Shown: positions 45,111 through 52,689 of the stretch, one piece after another
Layout of the letters: each line of letters starts with the position of its first letter
Numbering within the stretch: the first letter of the stretch is position 1
Assembly (NCBI GenBank): GCA_017960805.1
Contig: JAGCYM010000008.1
Location: 1 to 64,000, forward strand
Reading direction: 5' to 3'
Origin: Ruminococcus sp.
Lineage (GTDB): Bacteria > Bacillota > Clostridia > Oscillospirales > Ruminococcaceae
Length of the DNA: 64,000 bases
Notes under the pieces: model-generated
Seen by the model: only the letters and a program-made list of their open reading frames with translations
The model's database searches: none
What the model was told of the DNA's origin: nothing
Program-made: the position numbers and the translations under genes

Positions 45111-45989
45111 TTACTCCTTTTCAGGAGGCATCTCAAGTGTGATGCGTCCGAGCTTACCGCTTCTGAACTCATCAAGAACAGTAATGGCAGCTCTCTCTGT
45201 GTTTATTTCTCCTCCCGAGATCACCATACCACGCTTTCTCCCCACTTTTTCAAGAAGGGCCAAGCCGTCATCCTCACTGGAAAACTCGATCTTATAACGC
45301 TCGGTAAGAGACTGCGGATAACTTTCTGCGAGATAACTAAGCAGCTTCATCGCAAGTGTCTCAATATCCAGTATATCATCACTTATGGCACCGGTGAATG
45401 CAAGTCTGATAGCTGCAGACTGATCCTCGAATTTTGGCCATAATACACCGGGCATATCAAGAAGTTCAGTATTATCCGCAAGCTTAACCCACTGCTTAGT
45501 TCGCGTAACTCCTGGTCTGTCTTCGACCTTTGCGCGCTTTCCACCCGCGAGCTTGTTGATAAGTGAACTTTTTCCAACATTTGGAATACCAAGGATCATC
45601 ATCCGGATCGGAGCTCCGGCCATTCCGTTTCGCTCACGCTTTTCCATAAGCTCACTAAGGACCGTAGACTTGAGTGTCGGCATTACTTTATTCAGTCCCT
45701 TGCCTGACTTACAGTCAACAGCAAGAGCTGTCACATTTTCTTTCTTGAGATAGTTGACCCAGGCTGTCGTCGCATTACTGTCTGCAAGGTCACATTTATT
45801 CAAAAGTACGATACGAGGCTTCTTCGCAGTAAGTGAATCTATCTCGGGATTCCTGCTGCTAAACGGCGTACGGGCGTCAATCAGCTCTACGACCGCATCG
45901 ACAAGTTTAAGGTTTGCGCAAATCGCCCTTCTCGTCTTTGCCATGTGGCCAGGAAACCACTGTATCGTTTTTATATCAATATTATCCAA
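45111..45989 (-). CDS. rbgA: Ribosome biogenesis GTPase RbgA (YlqF)
   Basis: 292 residues. The GTPase is circularly permuted: G4 (LLNKCDLAD) comes first, then G1 (GIPNVGKSSLINKL) and G3 (DMPG). The N-terminal WFPGHMAKTRR and the C-terminal ANTAR-like helical part are typical. It is needed for late 50S assembly in Bacillus. It follows the NUDIX gene by 17 bp and precedes rnhB by 3 bp. Confidence 0.96.
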   Translation of the reverse strand: MDNIDIKTIQWFPGHMAKTRRAICANLKLVDAVVELIDARTPFSSRNPEIDSLTAKKPRIVLLNKCDLADSNATTAWVNYLKKENVTALAVDCKSGKGLNKVMPTLKSTVLSELMEKRERNGMAGAPIRMMILGIPNVGKSSLINKLAGGKRAKVEDRPGVTRTKQWVKLADNTELLDMPGVLWPKFEDQSAAIRLAFTGAISDDILDIETLAMKLLSYLAESYPQSLTERYKIEFSSEDDGLALLEKVGRKRGMVISGGEINTERAAITVLDEFRSGKLGRITLEMPPEKE

Positions 45990-46005
45990 AGCTGTCTCCT
46001 TTGCT

Positions 46006-46461
46006 TTATAGCTTGATTTTTCCGCTCCTGATCTTTCCGATTATCGCTTCGGCTCTTGATTCAAGCGGTGGAAGACTCTCCAGGGAGAAGAATTCCAGCC
46101 TTTTGCTTTCGCCGTCATTGATCCTTAATTCCCCATCATAATTCTTCACCTGATAGAGAGCAATGACACAATCGGTCTCGTCACCGTTAGGGTACGTATA
46201 ATAGTATTCTTTGCCGGAAAGAACAGTAATAAGTTCAAGGCAGTCCGCATCAAGATTAGTTTCTTCTTTAAGTTCTCTCAGAGCACATTCTTCCAGTGTT
46301 TCTCCAAGTTCTTTTCCACCGCCCGGGATTCCCCAGTCATTGGTATCACTTCTCAGATTGAGAAGCAGTTCATGCTTCTTGTTGAAAACCAGTATTGTAG
46401 CTCCGACATTCACGACCGGATCATGACCGATCTTTGTTCTTAGATCTGAAATATAACTCAT
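46006..46461 (-). CDS. NUDIX hydrolase
   Basis: 151 residues. The NUDIX box begins at GGGKELGE and ends RELKEET, with all glycine, arginine and glutamate positions in place. An upstream WGIPGG segment is also typical. It should cleave a nucleoside-diphosphate-linked substrate in the cytoplasm; which one is unknown. It is in line with the signal peptidases and rbgA. Confidence 0.93.
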   Translation of the reverse strand: MSYISDLRTKIGHDPVVNVGATILVFNKKHELLLNLRSDTNDWGIPGGGKELGETLEECALRELKEETNLDADCLELITVLSGKEYYYTYPNGDETDCVIALYQVKNYDGELRINDGESKRLEFFSLESLPPLESRAEAIIGKIRSGKIKL

Positions 46462-46495
46462 TATCCCAAAGTCTCCGGTTTATGATTTCTGCCTG

Positions 46496-47101
46496 TCAGC
46501 TTACAGTTCCCAAACTCGAGAAAGGATAGAATCTGAGCACTACTTTTCCAATGACACATTTCTCAGGAATGAATCCGATCTCATCAGAACGGCTGTCTTT
46601 TGAAACAGAACGATGATCCCCCATAACAAACAGGTAACCATCCGGTACAGTAAGAGGATACTGCCCGGTAAACGCACCTTCGTCAGTATGAGTAAGTCCA
46701 AGTCTCACATAATTCTCGCGAAGCATTTCTCCATCCACATAGACCTTTCCGGAAACAAAGTCGATATCAATAGTCTGACCGCCTCTCGCGATGACTCTTT
46801 TAACGATTATATCGTCAACACCATCGCCCTTTACGACAGTCCCGTCTTCCGAAAGAGTGTAACTGGCACCGGCATCAATAAGGACTATATCACCATTATC
46901 AGGCTTCTTGTTGATAAGATTTACAATAACCTTATCATTCGGCATCAGTGTATTTTCCATTGAGCCGCCATTGATAGTAGCTATCCTGAACAGGTATGTG
47001 AATATCAGGGTCACAATAAATAATGTTATGACAATGGTCTCTGCGAGATCGGCTAAGCCACTGCGCGGAGACCTTTTACTACTGTCGGGGACCTCAGTCA
47101 T
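46496..47101 (-). CDS. lepB: Signal peptidase I (second of two)
   Basis: 201 residues. One N-terminal membrane segment (about 20-40), catalytic Ser in NGGSMENTL, catalytic Lys in DIIVKRVIARGGQ, and box E as VMGDHRSVSKDSR. It removes signal peptides on the outer face of the membrane. It overlaps the paralogue upstream by 8 bp, so the two are co-translated. The pair probably arose by tandem duplication. Confidence 0.93.
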   Translation of the reverse strand: MTEVPDSSKRSPRSGLADLAETIVITLFIVTLIFTYLFRIATINGGSMENTLMPNDKVIVNLINKKPDNGDIVLIDAGASYTLSEDGTVVKGDGVDDIIVKRVIARGGQTIDIDFVSGKVYVDGEMLRENYVRLGLTHTDEGAFTGQYPLTVPDGYLFVMGDHRSVSKDSRSDEIGFIPEKCVIGKVVLRFYPFSSLGTVS

Positions 47102-47792
47102 TTTCTGGTCCCTTCCATGAATCTGTCAGAATGTCAAAATCCTTGAGCGGCGAGTATCTGCAAAGAGCCTTGCCATAGATCTGATTCTTCTTTACAAGAC
47201 CGACGCTTCTTGCGCGGCTGTCGGTCGAATGATTTCTGTTGTCACCCATAACAAAGTAATAACCTTCCGGAACAGTAATCGGGTACTGATCAGTAAATGC
47301 ACCATATCCGATGTCTGTAGTCTCGACATTGCCATTTACATAAGGCTCATTGAGTATCTTATCATCAACTATTACCTTGCCATCTCTGAGATCAACAGTC
47401 TGGCCGCCGACTGCAATAACACGCTTGATAATACACTCATCAATAGGGGTTGAACCAGCACCTTCAGGCTGATAAGGATTGCCGTTCTCATCAAGAAGAT
47501 AGTTCTTATCCTTGTTGATAACAAGAATATCGCCGTATTTCACATTGAAGAATACAGTCGACATGAATATCTTGTCAGTGTTTCCAAGCTGCGGATCATA
47601 ATCCTTGTTAAGAGTAGGTACCATGGAATGTCCTACAATATTAACAGGGTGAAGAATATACGTGAACAGCAATACTATAACAAATACTGTGCAAAGAGTG
47701 GATTCTACGATCTCAACAATATCCTTCAGGATATTTGTCTTCTCTTCGGCAGGAGTCTGCTTATTCTCTATTTTATCGTTATTGTTTTCCAT
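47094..47792 (-). CDS. lepB: Signal peptidase I (first of two)
   Basis: 232 residues. Membrane segment at about 29-48, Ser in VGHSMVPTL, Lys in CIIKRVIAVGGQTVD, and VMGDNRNHSTDSR. The N-terminal 25 residues are polar and charged. It differs from the paralogue next door by an extra loop (ENGNPYQPEGAGST) near the active site. A terminator separates it from rplS upstream, so a promoter must lie in the 47793-47830 stretch. Confidence 0.94.
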   Translation of the reverse strand: MENNNDKIENKQTPAEEKTNILKDIVEIVESTLCTVFVIVLLFTYILHPVNIVGHSMVPTLNKDYDPQLGNTDKIFMSTVFFNVKYGDILVINKDKNYLLDENGNPYQPEGAGSTPIDECIIKRVIAVGGQTVDLRDGKVIVDDKILNEPYVNGNVETTDIGYGAFTDQYPITVPEGYYFVMGDNRNHSTDSRARSVGLVKKNQIYGKALCRYSPLKDFDILTDSWKGPEND

Positions 47793-47823
47793 AACGTAAC
47801 CTCACATAAAAAAGAAATATGTA

Positions 47824-47846
47824 GCAAAAAAGGGACTTTGCGTCCC
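47824..47846 (-). terminator. Terminator after rplS
   Basis: GGGAC (47832-47836) and GTCCC (47842-47846) around TTTGC, followed leftward by six T. A second stem, CTGCCGGC (47865-47872) with GCCGGCAG (47881-47888), lies between it and the rplS stop. Confidence 0.75.
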
Positions 47847-47906
47847 CCTGAGGATAAGTCCGACCTGCCGGCAGACATATGCCGGCAGATTCGGTCTTCA
47901 CCGCTT

Positions 47907-48251
47907 TTAGCGGATCTGTTCCTTGACCTTAGCAGCCTTACCAACTCTGTCTCTGAGGTAGTAGAGCTTAGCTCTGCGGACTTTACCGCTTCTTACGATC
48001 TCTACCTTGTCAACAACAGGTGAGTGGAGTGGGAAAACTCTCTCAATGCCGCAGCCGTGTGCAACACGTCTTACAGTAAATGTCTCGTTGATGCCGCCGT
48101 GCTTCTTAGCAATAACAGTACCCTCGAAAACCTGAATACGGCTCTTGTCGCCTTCCTTGATCTTTACGTGAACCTTAATAGTGTCACCGATGTTGAAAGC
48201 GGGAACGTTTTCCTTCATGCTTGCTTCGCTGATCAATTTGAGTGCATCCAT
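47907..48251 (-). CDS. rplS: Ribosomal protein L19
   Basis: 114 residues, normal length. [30 protein letters not shown] and [21 protein letters not shown] are strongly conserved L19 segments. 50S subunit protein at the interface with 30S. AGGAGG precedes the ATG. Transcribed from a promoter about 230 bp upstream through a structured leader with a terminator-like hairpin, so attenuation is possible. Confidence 0.98.
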   Translation of the reverse strand: MDALKLISEASMKENVPAFNIGDTIKVHVKIKEGDKSRIQVFEGTVIAKKHGGINETFTVRRVAHGCGIERVFPLHSPVVDKVEIVRSGKVRRAKLYYLRDRVGKAAKVKEQIR

Positions 48252-48478
48252 TTTAAAATCCTCCTAAATTTCCGAACATTCATACCCGTTCCGCGCAAAG
48301 GGTCCAGCGCACCACAAAGCACGGGAAAAAATAATAAAAATAAGGTGTGATCTTGTCACACAAGCCGTATTATAGGCTCTCTGCAATAGCAGGTACCGGG
48401 CAGCGGACTATCCGATTTAATGTCTTTCGGCATTAACCCTCGACCGTATGTGAGATATACGGACGGAATTTCAAATGC
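48252..48478 (-). promoter_or_regulatory. Structured rplS leader with internal terminator (candidate attenuator RNA)
   Basis: Transcribed leftward from about 48478. Five small hairpins lie in the first 115 nt: CCGTAT/ATACGG (48444-48462), TTAATG/CATTAA (48417-48436), CGGA/TCCG (48404-48414), CTGC/GCAG (48381-48392) and AGCC/GGCT (48363-48378). A terminator-like stem follows (GTGTGA 48345-48350, TCACAC 48356-48361) with a long T-rich tail to about 48325, well before rplS. The last 50 nt before the ribosome binding site hold another GC-rich structured stretch. It may be a ribosomal-protein leader, or a short independent RNA ending at 48325. L19 leaders are known in Firmicutes, but I could not match the consensus. 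Confidence 0.5.
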
Positions 48479-48484
48479 TTTTAT

Positions 48485-48513
48485 ATCATATCACACTTTG
48501 CCAGAAAAAGCAA
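48485..48513 (-). promoter_or_regulatory. Promoter of rplS leader
   Basis: Leftward TTGCTT (48513-48508), 17-bp spacer, TATGAT (48490-48485) with extended TGA. Confidence 0.7.
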
Positions 48514-48547
48514 GTGTTTTTTTACAGAAATATAAAATTAATATATT

Positions 48548-49339
48548 TTATATTTTCTGAAGAATGGCCAAAGCTGCATGATGCAGCACATCGAACTCCA
48601 CTGGAGCCGTTTTTTCCAGCATTTCAATGTGCTCTTTTTCCCATGCCGATATCTCATCCGGAGCAAGAGAAGCACCTACACCGCGGCATGCCTTCATTCT
48701 GCCATTCCAGCTTTCTCTTGTGAAAGGCACAGGAAGATCATATTCCTCAGTATCAACAATATCAAAGTATTCCTTAGCTATCTCAGGAACAAAAACAGGC
48801 TTGCGCTCATAACCGGCACCAGTCCATACAGGATTGTACTTAAGAACGAGATCTTCGCTCGCCTTTGCGATCTCGTCTTCAGATGGCACCCATGCCATGA
48901 AAAGTATAACAAGCTTTCCTCCATCCTTGAGAAGACGAGCAAGTTTAGGAATAACAACATCATAATCAAAGTAGAAAAAACACTGACACGCAGTTATGAC
49001 ATCAAAGGAACCGTCAGGATAATCAATGTCTTCAGCTGAAGAAACAATAAACTCTATTCTCATTCCGGCTCTCTCTGCAAGAACCTTTGCCTGAGCGATC
49101 TGATTCTCGGAAATATCAGAACCGATCCATTCAGCTCCGAAATGATACATACTGCGAGGCACTACGCCTGTACCTGTACCAAGATCAAGAACTTTCTGTC
49201 CCTTGATACACAGGCCGCGTCCTGCCACCTTTTCAAAGAAGAGCGGAGGGTATATATCACGGTATTTAGCATAATCTGATGAAGCACGTCCCCAGTCAAA
49301 TGATTTTCCGCCATCAATGTCTCTGCTGAAAATATCCAT
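48548..49339 (-). CDS. Class I SAM-dependent methyltransferase
   Basis: 263 residues. The SAM loop VLDLGTGTGVVPR lies at about 50-62, the acidic second motif at WIGSDISENQI, and FDVITACQCFFYFD with LARLLKDGGKLVILFM complete the UbiE-like fold. Substrate unknown. An N-terminal aromatic segment (DWGRASSDYAKYRDIYPP) is typical of small-molecule methyltransferases of this group. It lies 18 bp after the radical SAM-associated gene in the leftward run. Confidence 0.88.
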   Translation of the reverse strand: MDIFSRDIDGGKSFDWGRASSDYAKYRDIYPPLFFEKVAGRGLCIKGQKVLDLGTGTGVVPRSMYHFGAEWIGSDISENQIAQAKVLAERAGMRIEFIVSSAEDIDYPDGSFDVITACQCFFYFDYDVVIPKLARLLKDGGKLVILFMAWVPSEDEIAKASEDLVLKYNPVWTGAGYERKPVFVPEIAKEYFDIVDTEEYDLPVPFTRESWNGRMKACRGVGASLAPDEISAWEKEHIEMLEKTAPVEFDVLHHAALAILQKI

Positions 49340-49357
49340 TTTATCTTATTCCTCCTG

Positions 49358-50014
49358 TCATTCAAAAATCGTATTATCCGCGCACAGAATAGCAGTGCGG
49401 CGGATGTTTTCCGGATCAAAGCATATATCCGTAGTACGTCTAAGCGCTTCAATGAACAGTGTTGGATTGAAGTTTGTCTGCGTCCCCGCAGGAAGATACA
49501 TAGTTATGTCAACACTGCGGCCAGAATCCGTACAGCTCAGGATCTCCGTCTCCGGTTTTATATCAACTGTCTTTATACCCTTTTTAGTCTTTTTCTCAAT
49601 GAGGATCTCAGGTTCGGATATCATTTTCTGAACCGCATCATACAAAGCGGACGAATCCTCACTGACAAGAGAAAACGCATATTCAGCCTTAGCAATAGCT
49701 GTTATCTTCTGCTTCTGCTCAGCAACTTTAACGATGCGCATCCCTTCCGGCATTACCGCATTGAGTGCATCACGTATGGTCTCCATCGACATTTGGTCAT
49801 CAGTAATGTTGAAATCAAGTATCTCACAATCACTTTCAAATCCAAGGGACAGCGCCAGGGCAAAACTGTAGTAAGGGTGAGGATTGAATCCCTCAGTATA
49901 CCAGATAGGCAGTCTGGAACGCCGGAACGTTCTCAGCATACAGCGGTTAAGATCAAGATGGGAAATATACTTTGCCCTTCCTTTTTTCTCAAACGTTGCT
50001 CTTACTCGAAGCAA
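49358..50014 (-). CDS. TIGR03936-type radical SAM-linked protein (DUF2344)
   Basis: 218 residues. The start MLRVRATFEKKGRAKYISHLDLNR, then WYTEGFNPHPYYSFALALSLG, is diagnostic of the DUF2344/TIGR03936 family. In many Firmicutes it is fused to or encoded next to the TIGR03960 radical SAM enzyme; here the genes overlap by 26 bp. The function is not established, though neighbourhoods elsewhere link it to ribosome or RNA genes. Confidence 0.9.
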   Translation of the reverse strand: MLRVRATFEKKGRAKYISHLDLNRCMLRTFRRSRLPIWYTEGFNPHPYYSFALALSLGFESDCEILDFNITDDQMSMETIRDALNAVMPEGMRIVKVAEQKQKITAIAKAEYAFSLVSEDSSALYDAVQKMISEPEILIEKKTKKGIKTVDIKPETEILSCTDSGRSVDITMYLPAGTQTNFNPTLFIEALRRTTDICFDPENIRRTAILCADNTIFE

Positions 50015-51854
50015 AGCATTCCCTCCCCACTTTTTTATTCACTCCGCAGCCGGAACATCTCTGGCGGCAGTTCGGAGTTGTGACCGCCTCATGAGCAGTC
50101 TTATTCTCACGGACAAGGAATGACTTGTCCACCAGATAATCAAGGTGATCCCATGGAAGAATCTCATCATAATCGAACCGGCGGTTCGCATAGAATGCCG
50201 GGTCAATACCGCAGTCAGCAAACGCTTCAAGCCATCTTTCGAAGTTGAAGTATTCCTCCCAGCTGTCGAACTTACAGCCTTTCTTCCATGCGGCATATAT
50301 AGCGGGGCACAGTCTTCTGTCGCCCTTTGCAAGAATTACCTCAAGCATGCTGACATTAGCATCATGATAGCTTATCTTGATCTTCTTGCTCTTTGTCGAA
50401 CCAAGAAGAAGTTTCTGCTTGTGTTCGATCATTTCACGTGTATCCTGGGGCTCGAACTCAAACGGGGTAAACGGCTTTGGAACAAAAGTTGCGCAGCTGA
50501 CGGATACCTGTACACCGCCCTTTCCACGGGGTCTGTCCTCAATGCTGTAGAACAGGTCAACTATGCGCTGGGCAAGTTCTGCAATACCGACAATATCTTC
50601 GTCCGTCTCAGTCGGAAGTCCCATCATGAAGTAAAGCTTAACGCTGCTGTACCCGCCTTCGAAGGCAATACGGCAGGTGTTCATTATCTCGTCTTCAGAA
50701 ACATTCTTGTTGATTACATCACGAAGGCGCTGTGTGCCACCCTCAGCAGCAAACGTAAGACCGCTCTTACGGACCTTCTTTATCTTGTTGAGAAGCGATT
50801 CAGAAAAGTTATCAACTCTCAGCGACGGAAGTGACAGGTTGATACGCTCCCCTGCCGTGTAGTCAATAAGTTTCGAGAGCATATTGTCTATATCAGAGTG
50901 ATCGCTCGTACTCAATGACGCCAGGGACACTTCATCATAACCGGTATTCTCACACAGGCGCTTAGTCTGCGCAAATATCGCATCCGCACTCTTTTCACGG
51001 AATGGTCTGTAAATGAATCCGGCCTGGCAGAAACGACATCCGCGTATGCATCCGCGCAGAACCTCTACAGAAACTCGGTCATGAACGATCTCAGTAAACG
51101 GAACGACAAAGTTTTCCGGATAATAGACCTTGTCATAATCACGTATGATACGCTTTCTCACAGTAGCGGGTATCCCCTCATCCACATCGACATGATCGAT
51201 GGTCCCGTCATCCTTATAGCTGAAATGATAGAACTGAGGAACATAAACGCCTTCAATCTGAGCTGCGGCACGAAGGAACTCCAGTCTTGTCGCGCCTTTT
51301 TTCTTCATTTCATGATAAAGATCTATAATTTCAAGATTTACCTCTTCACCCTCTCCGAGCACAAACATATCGAAGAAATCAGCAAGTGGTTCAGGATTAC
51401 AGACACACGGTCCGCCGGCAATGACAATCTGTCCCAGCTCCTGCGTTCTGTCCTTTGCGAATACAGGTATGCCTGCAAGATCAAGCATATTCAGAATATT
51501 CGCATATGAAAGCTCATACTGCAGAGTAAAACCGATAAAATCGAAATCACGTATCGGGTCGAGACTTTCAAGCGCATAAAGAGGAATATGATTTTCTCTC
51601 ATTATCGCTTCAAAATCCTCAGAAGGCGCAAAGCAGCGCTCACACCAGTAATTCTCGCGCTTATTGGTAAGTGAGTATAATATCTTCATTCCCAAGTGTG
51701 ACATACCGATATCATACGTATCAGGGAAACAGAAAGCGAAGCGGACATCTATCTTCGACTTGTCCTTTATCACGCTTCCGACCTCTCCGCCGATATATCG
51801 TGAGGGCTTCTGCACATCAAGGAGATGTTTTTCTATCTTTGCCTTTAAATCCAT
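49989..51854 (-). CDS. TIGR03960-type radical SAM protein with B12-binding-like domain
   Basis: 621 residues. The N-terminal part (about 20-190) resembles a cobalamin-binding domain (YDIGMSHLGMKILYSL, FVLGEGEE). The radical SAM cluster motif is CIRGCRFCQAGF (CxxxCxxC, about 258-269) followed by a TIM-barrel. The C-terminal part ends in a Cys-rich tail (CRQRCSGCGVNK). Pairs with the DUF2344 protein. Probable methylation or methylthiolation chemistry; target unknown. Confidence 0.9.
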   Translation of the reverse strand: MDLKAKIEKHLLDVQKPSRYIGGEVGSVIKDKSKIDVRFAFCFPDTYDIGMSHLGMKILYSLTNKRENYWCERCFAPSEDFEAIMRENHIPLYALESLDPIRDFDFIGFTLQYELSYANILNMLDLAGIPVFAKDRTQELGQIVIAGGPCVCNPEPLADFFDMFVLGEGEEVNLEIIDLYHEMKKKGATRLEFLRAAAQIEGVYVPQFYHFSYKDDGTIDHVDVDEGIPATVRKRIIRDYDKVYYPENFVVPFTEIVHDRVSVEVLRGCIRGCRFCQAGFIYRPFREKSADAIFAQTKRLCENTGYDEVSLASLSTSDHSDIDNMLSKLIDYTAGERINLSLPSLRVDNFSESLLNKIKKVRKSGLTFAAEGGTQRLRDVINKNVSEDEIMNTCRIAFEGGYSSVKLYFMMGLPTETDEDIVGIAELAQRIVDLFYSIEDRPRGKGGVQVSVSCATFVPKPFTPFEFEPQDTREMIEHKQKLLLGSTKSKKIKISYHDANVSMLEVILAKGDRRLCPAIYAAWKKGCKFDSWEEYFNFERWLEAFADCGIDPAFYANRRFDYDEILPWDHLDYLVDKSFLVRENKTAHEAVTTPNCRQRCSGCGVNKKVGRECFASSKSNV

Positions 51855-51864
51855 AGTTCCTCCG

Positions 51865-52257
51865 TTATTTCAGACTGTCGCTGCTAAACTTCATTGGAAG
51901 GAAGTCTGAAAGCTTGAACCAGCCGTTAGACAGAATGATTACAAGATCATCACCGCAGAATTCACTCAGGACCTGCAGACACGCTCCGCACGGAGCACAT
52001 GGCTTTGAGAAATCCTTCGTTGAGCTGCCCGCTATAGCAATGGCCTTGAAGTTTTTAATTCCTTCTGATACTGCTTTGAACACCGCAGTTCTCTCAGCAC
52101 AGTTTGTGAGAGAATATGACGCATTTTCTATATTGCAGCCTGTAAAAACACGGCCGTCAGCAGCCATGAGCGCAGCTCCGACACGAAAATGCGAATACGG
52201 ACTGTAAGAATTCTCTGCCGCCTTGACTGCGGCACTGAACAGTTCCTTATCTGTCAT
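51865..52257 (-). CDS. cdd: Cytidine deaminase
   Basis: 130 residues, homotetrameric type by length. Zinc ligands and catalytic Glu: NCAERTAVF and PCAPCGACLQVLSEF, plus substrate-binding FRVGAAL and GCNIENASYS. It converts cytidine and deoxycytidine to uridine forms in salvage. The start overlaps the stop of the DUF896 gene as ATGA. Confidence 0.96.
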   Translation of the reverse strand: MTDKELFSAAVKAAENSYSPYSHFRVGAALMAADGRVFTGCNIENASYSLTNCAERTAVFKAVSEGIKNFKAIAIAGSSTKDFSKPCAPCGACLQVLSEFCGDDLVIILSNGWFKLSDFLPMKFSSDSLK

Positions 52258-52463
52258 TTTTGGTTTCCTCCGCCAACTTTGCGTTTCTTTCCATCGGGAG
52301 TCATGATGTATGTATTCTCAAGCTGTGCACGCAGATTTCCTGTCACGGACGCACGATATTCATTTCTGAGCGCAGTCTGCTCAGCCTTTTCAGCTTCAGT
52401 GAGTCCCTCTGCCTTTGACTTATGTGCAAGCTCGTTTATACGGTCTATTTTTTTCTGATCCAT
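52254..52463 (-). CDS. DUF896 (YnzC-like) protein
   Basis: 69 residues. RINELAHKSKAEGLTEAEKAEQ followed by LRNEYRASVTGNLRAQLEN is the DUF896 signature: two helices then a basic tail. In Bacillus, relatives include YnzC and an SOS-linked paralogue. Function unknown. First gene of the leftward run including cdd and the radical SAM pair; promoter at 52517-52545. Confidence 0.92.
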   Translation of the reverse strand: MDQKKIDRINELAHKSKAEGLTEAEKAEQTALRNEYRASVTGNLRAQLENTYIMTPDGKKRKVGGGNQK

Positions 52464-52516
52464 TCTATTTCTCTCCTGTTTTCGAGTGCTGAAGTACCCG
52501 ACATATATACATTTTT

Positions 52517-52545
52517 ATCTTAGCATAATCCGGCCTAAAAGTCAA
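52517..52545 (-). promoter_or_regulatory. Promoter of the DUF896-cdd unit
   Basis: Leftward TTGACT (52545-52540), 17-bp spacer, TAAGAT (52522-52517) with extended TGC. Confidence 0.7.
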
Positions 52546-52612
52546 TAAATATGCACTGAAATAGCCATCTCTCGGAAAAGAAAAGAATTATTCAGTTTTT
52601 TTCGTAAAAATA

Positions 52613-52641
52613 TTGTAAAATCTGCCGAAATGTGGTATGAT
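52613..52641 (+). promoter_or_regulatory. Promoter of the large helicase gene
   Basis: TTGTAA (52613-52618), 17-bp spacer, TATGAT (52636-52641) with extended TGG, 48 bp before the ATG. It may also serve murT-gatD and the genes beyond. Confidence 0.7.
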
Positions 52642-52689
52642 AAATAATGTATATGAAAATTCAGCCCAAAAGGCAGAACGGAGCTTGAT

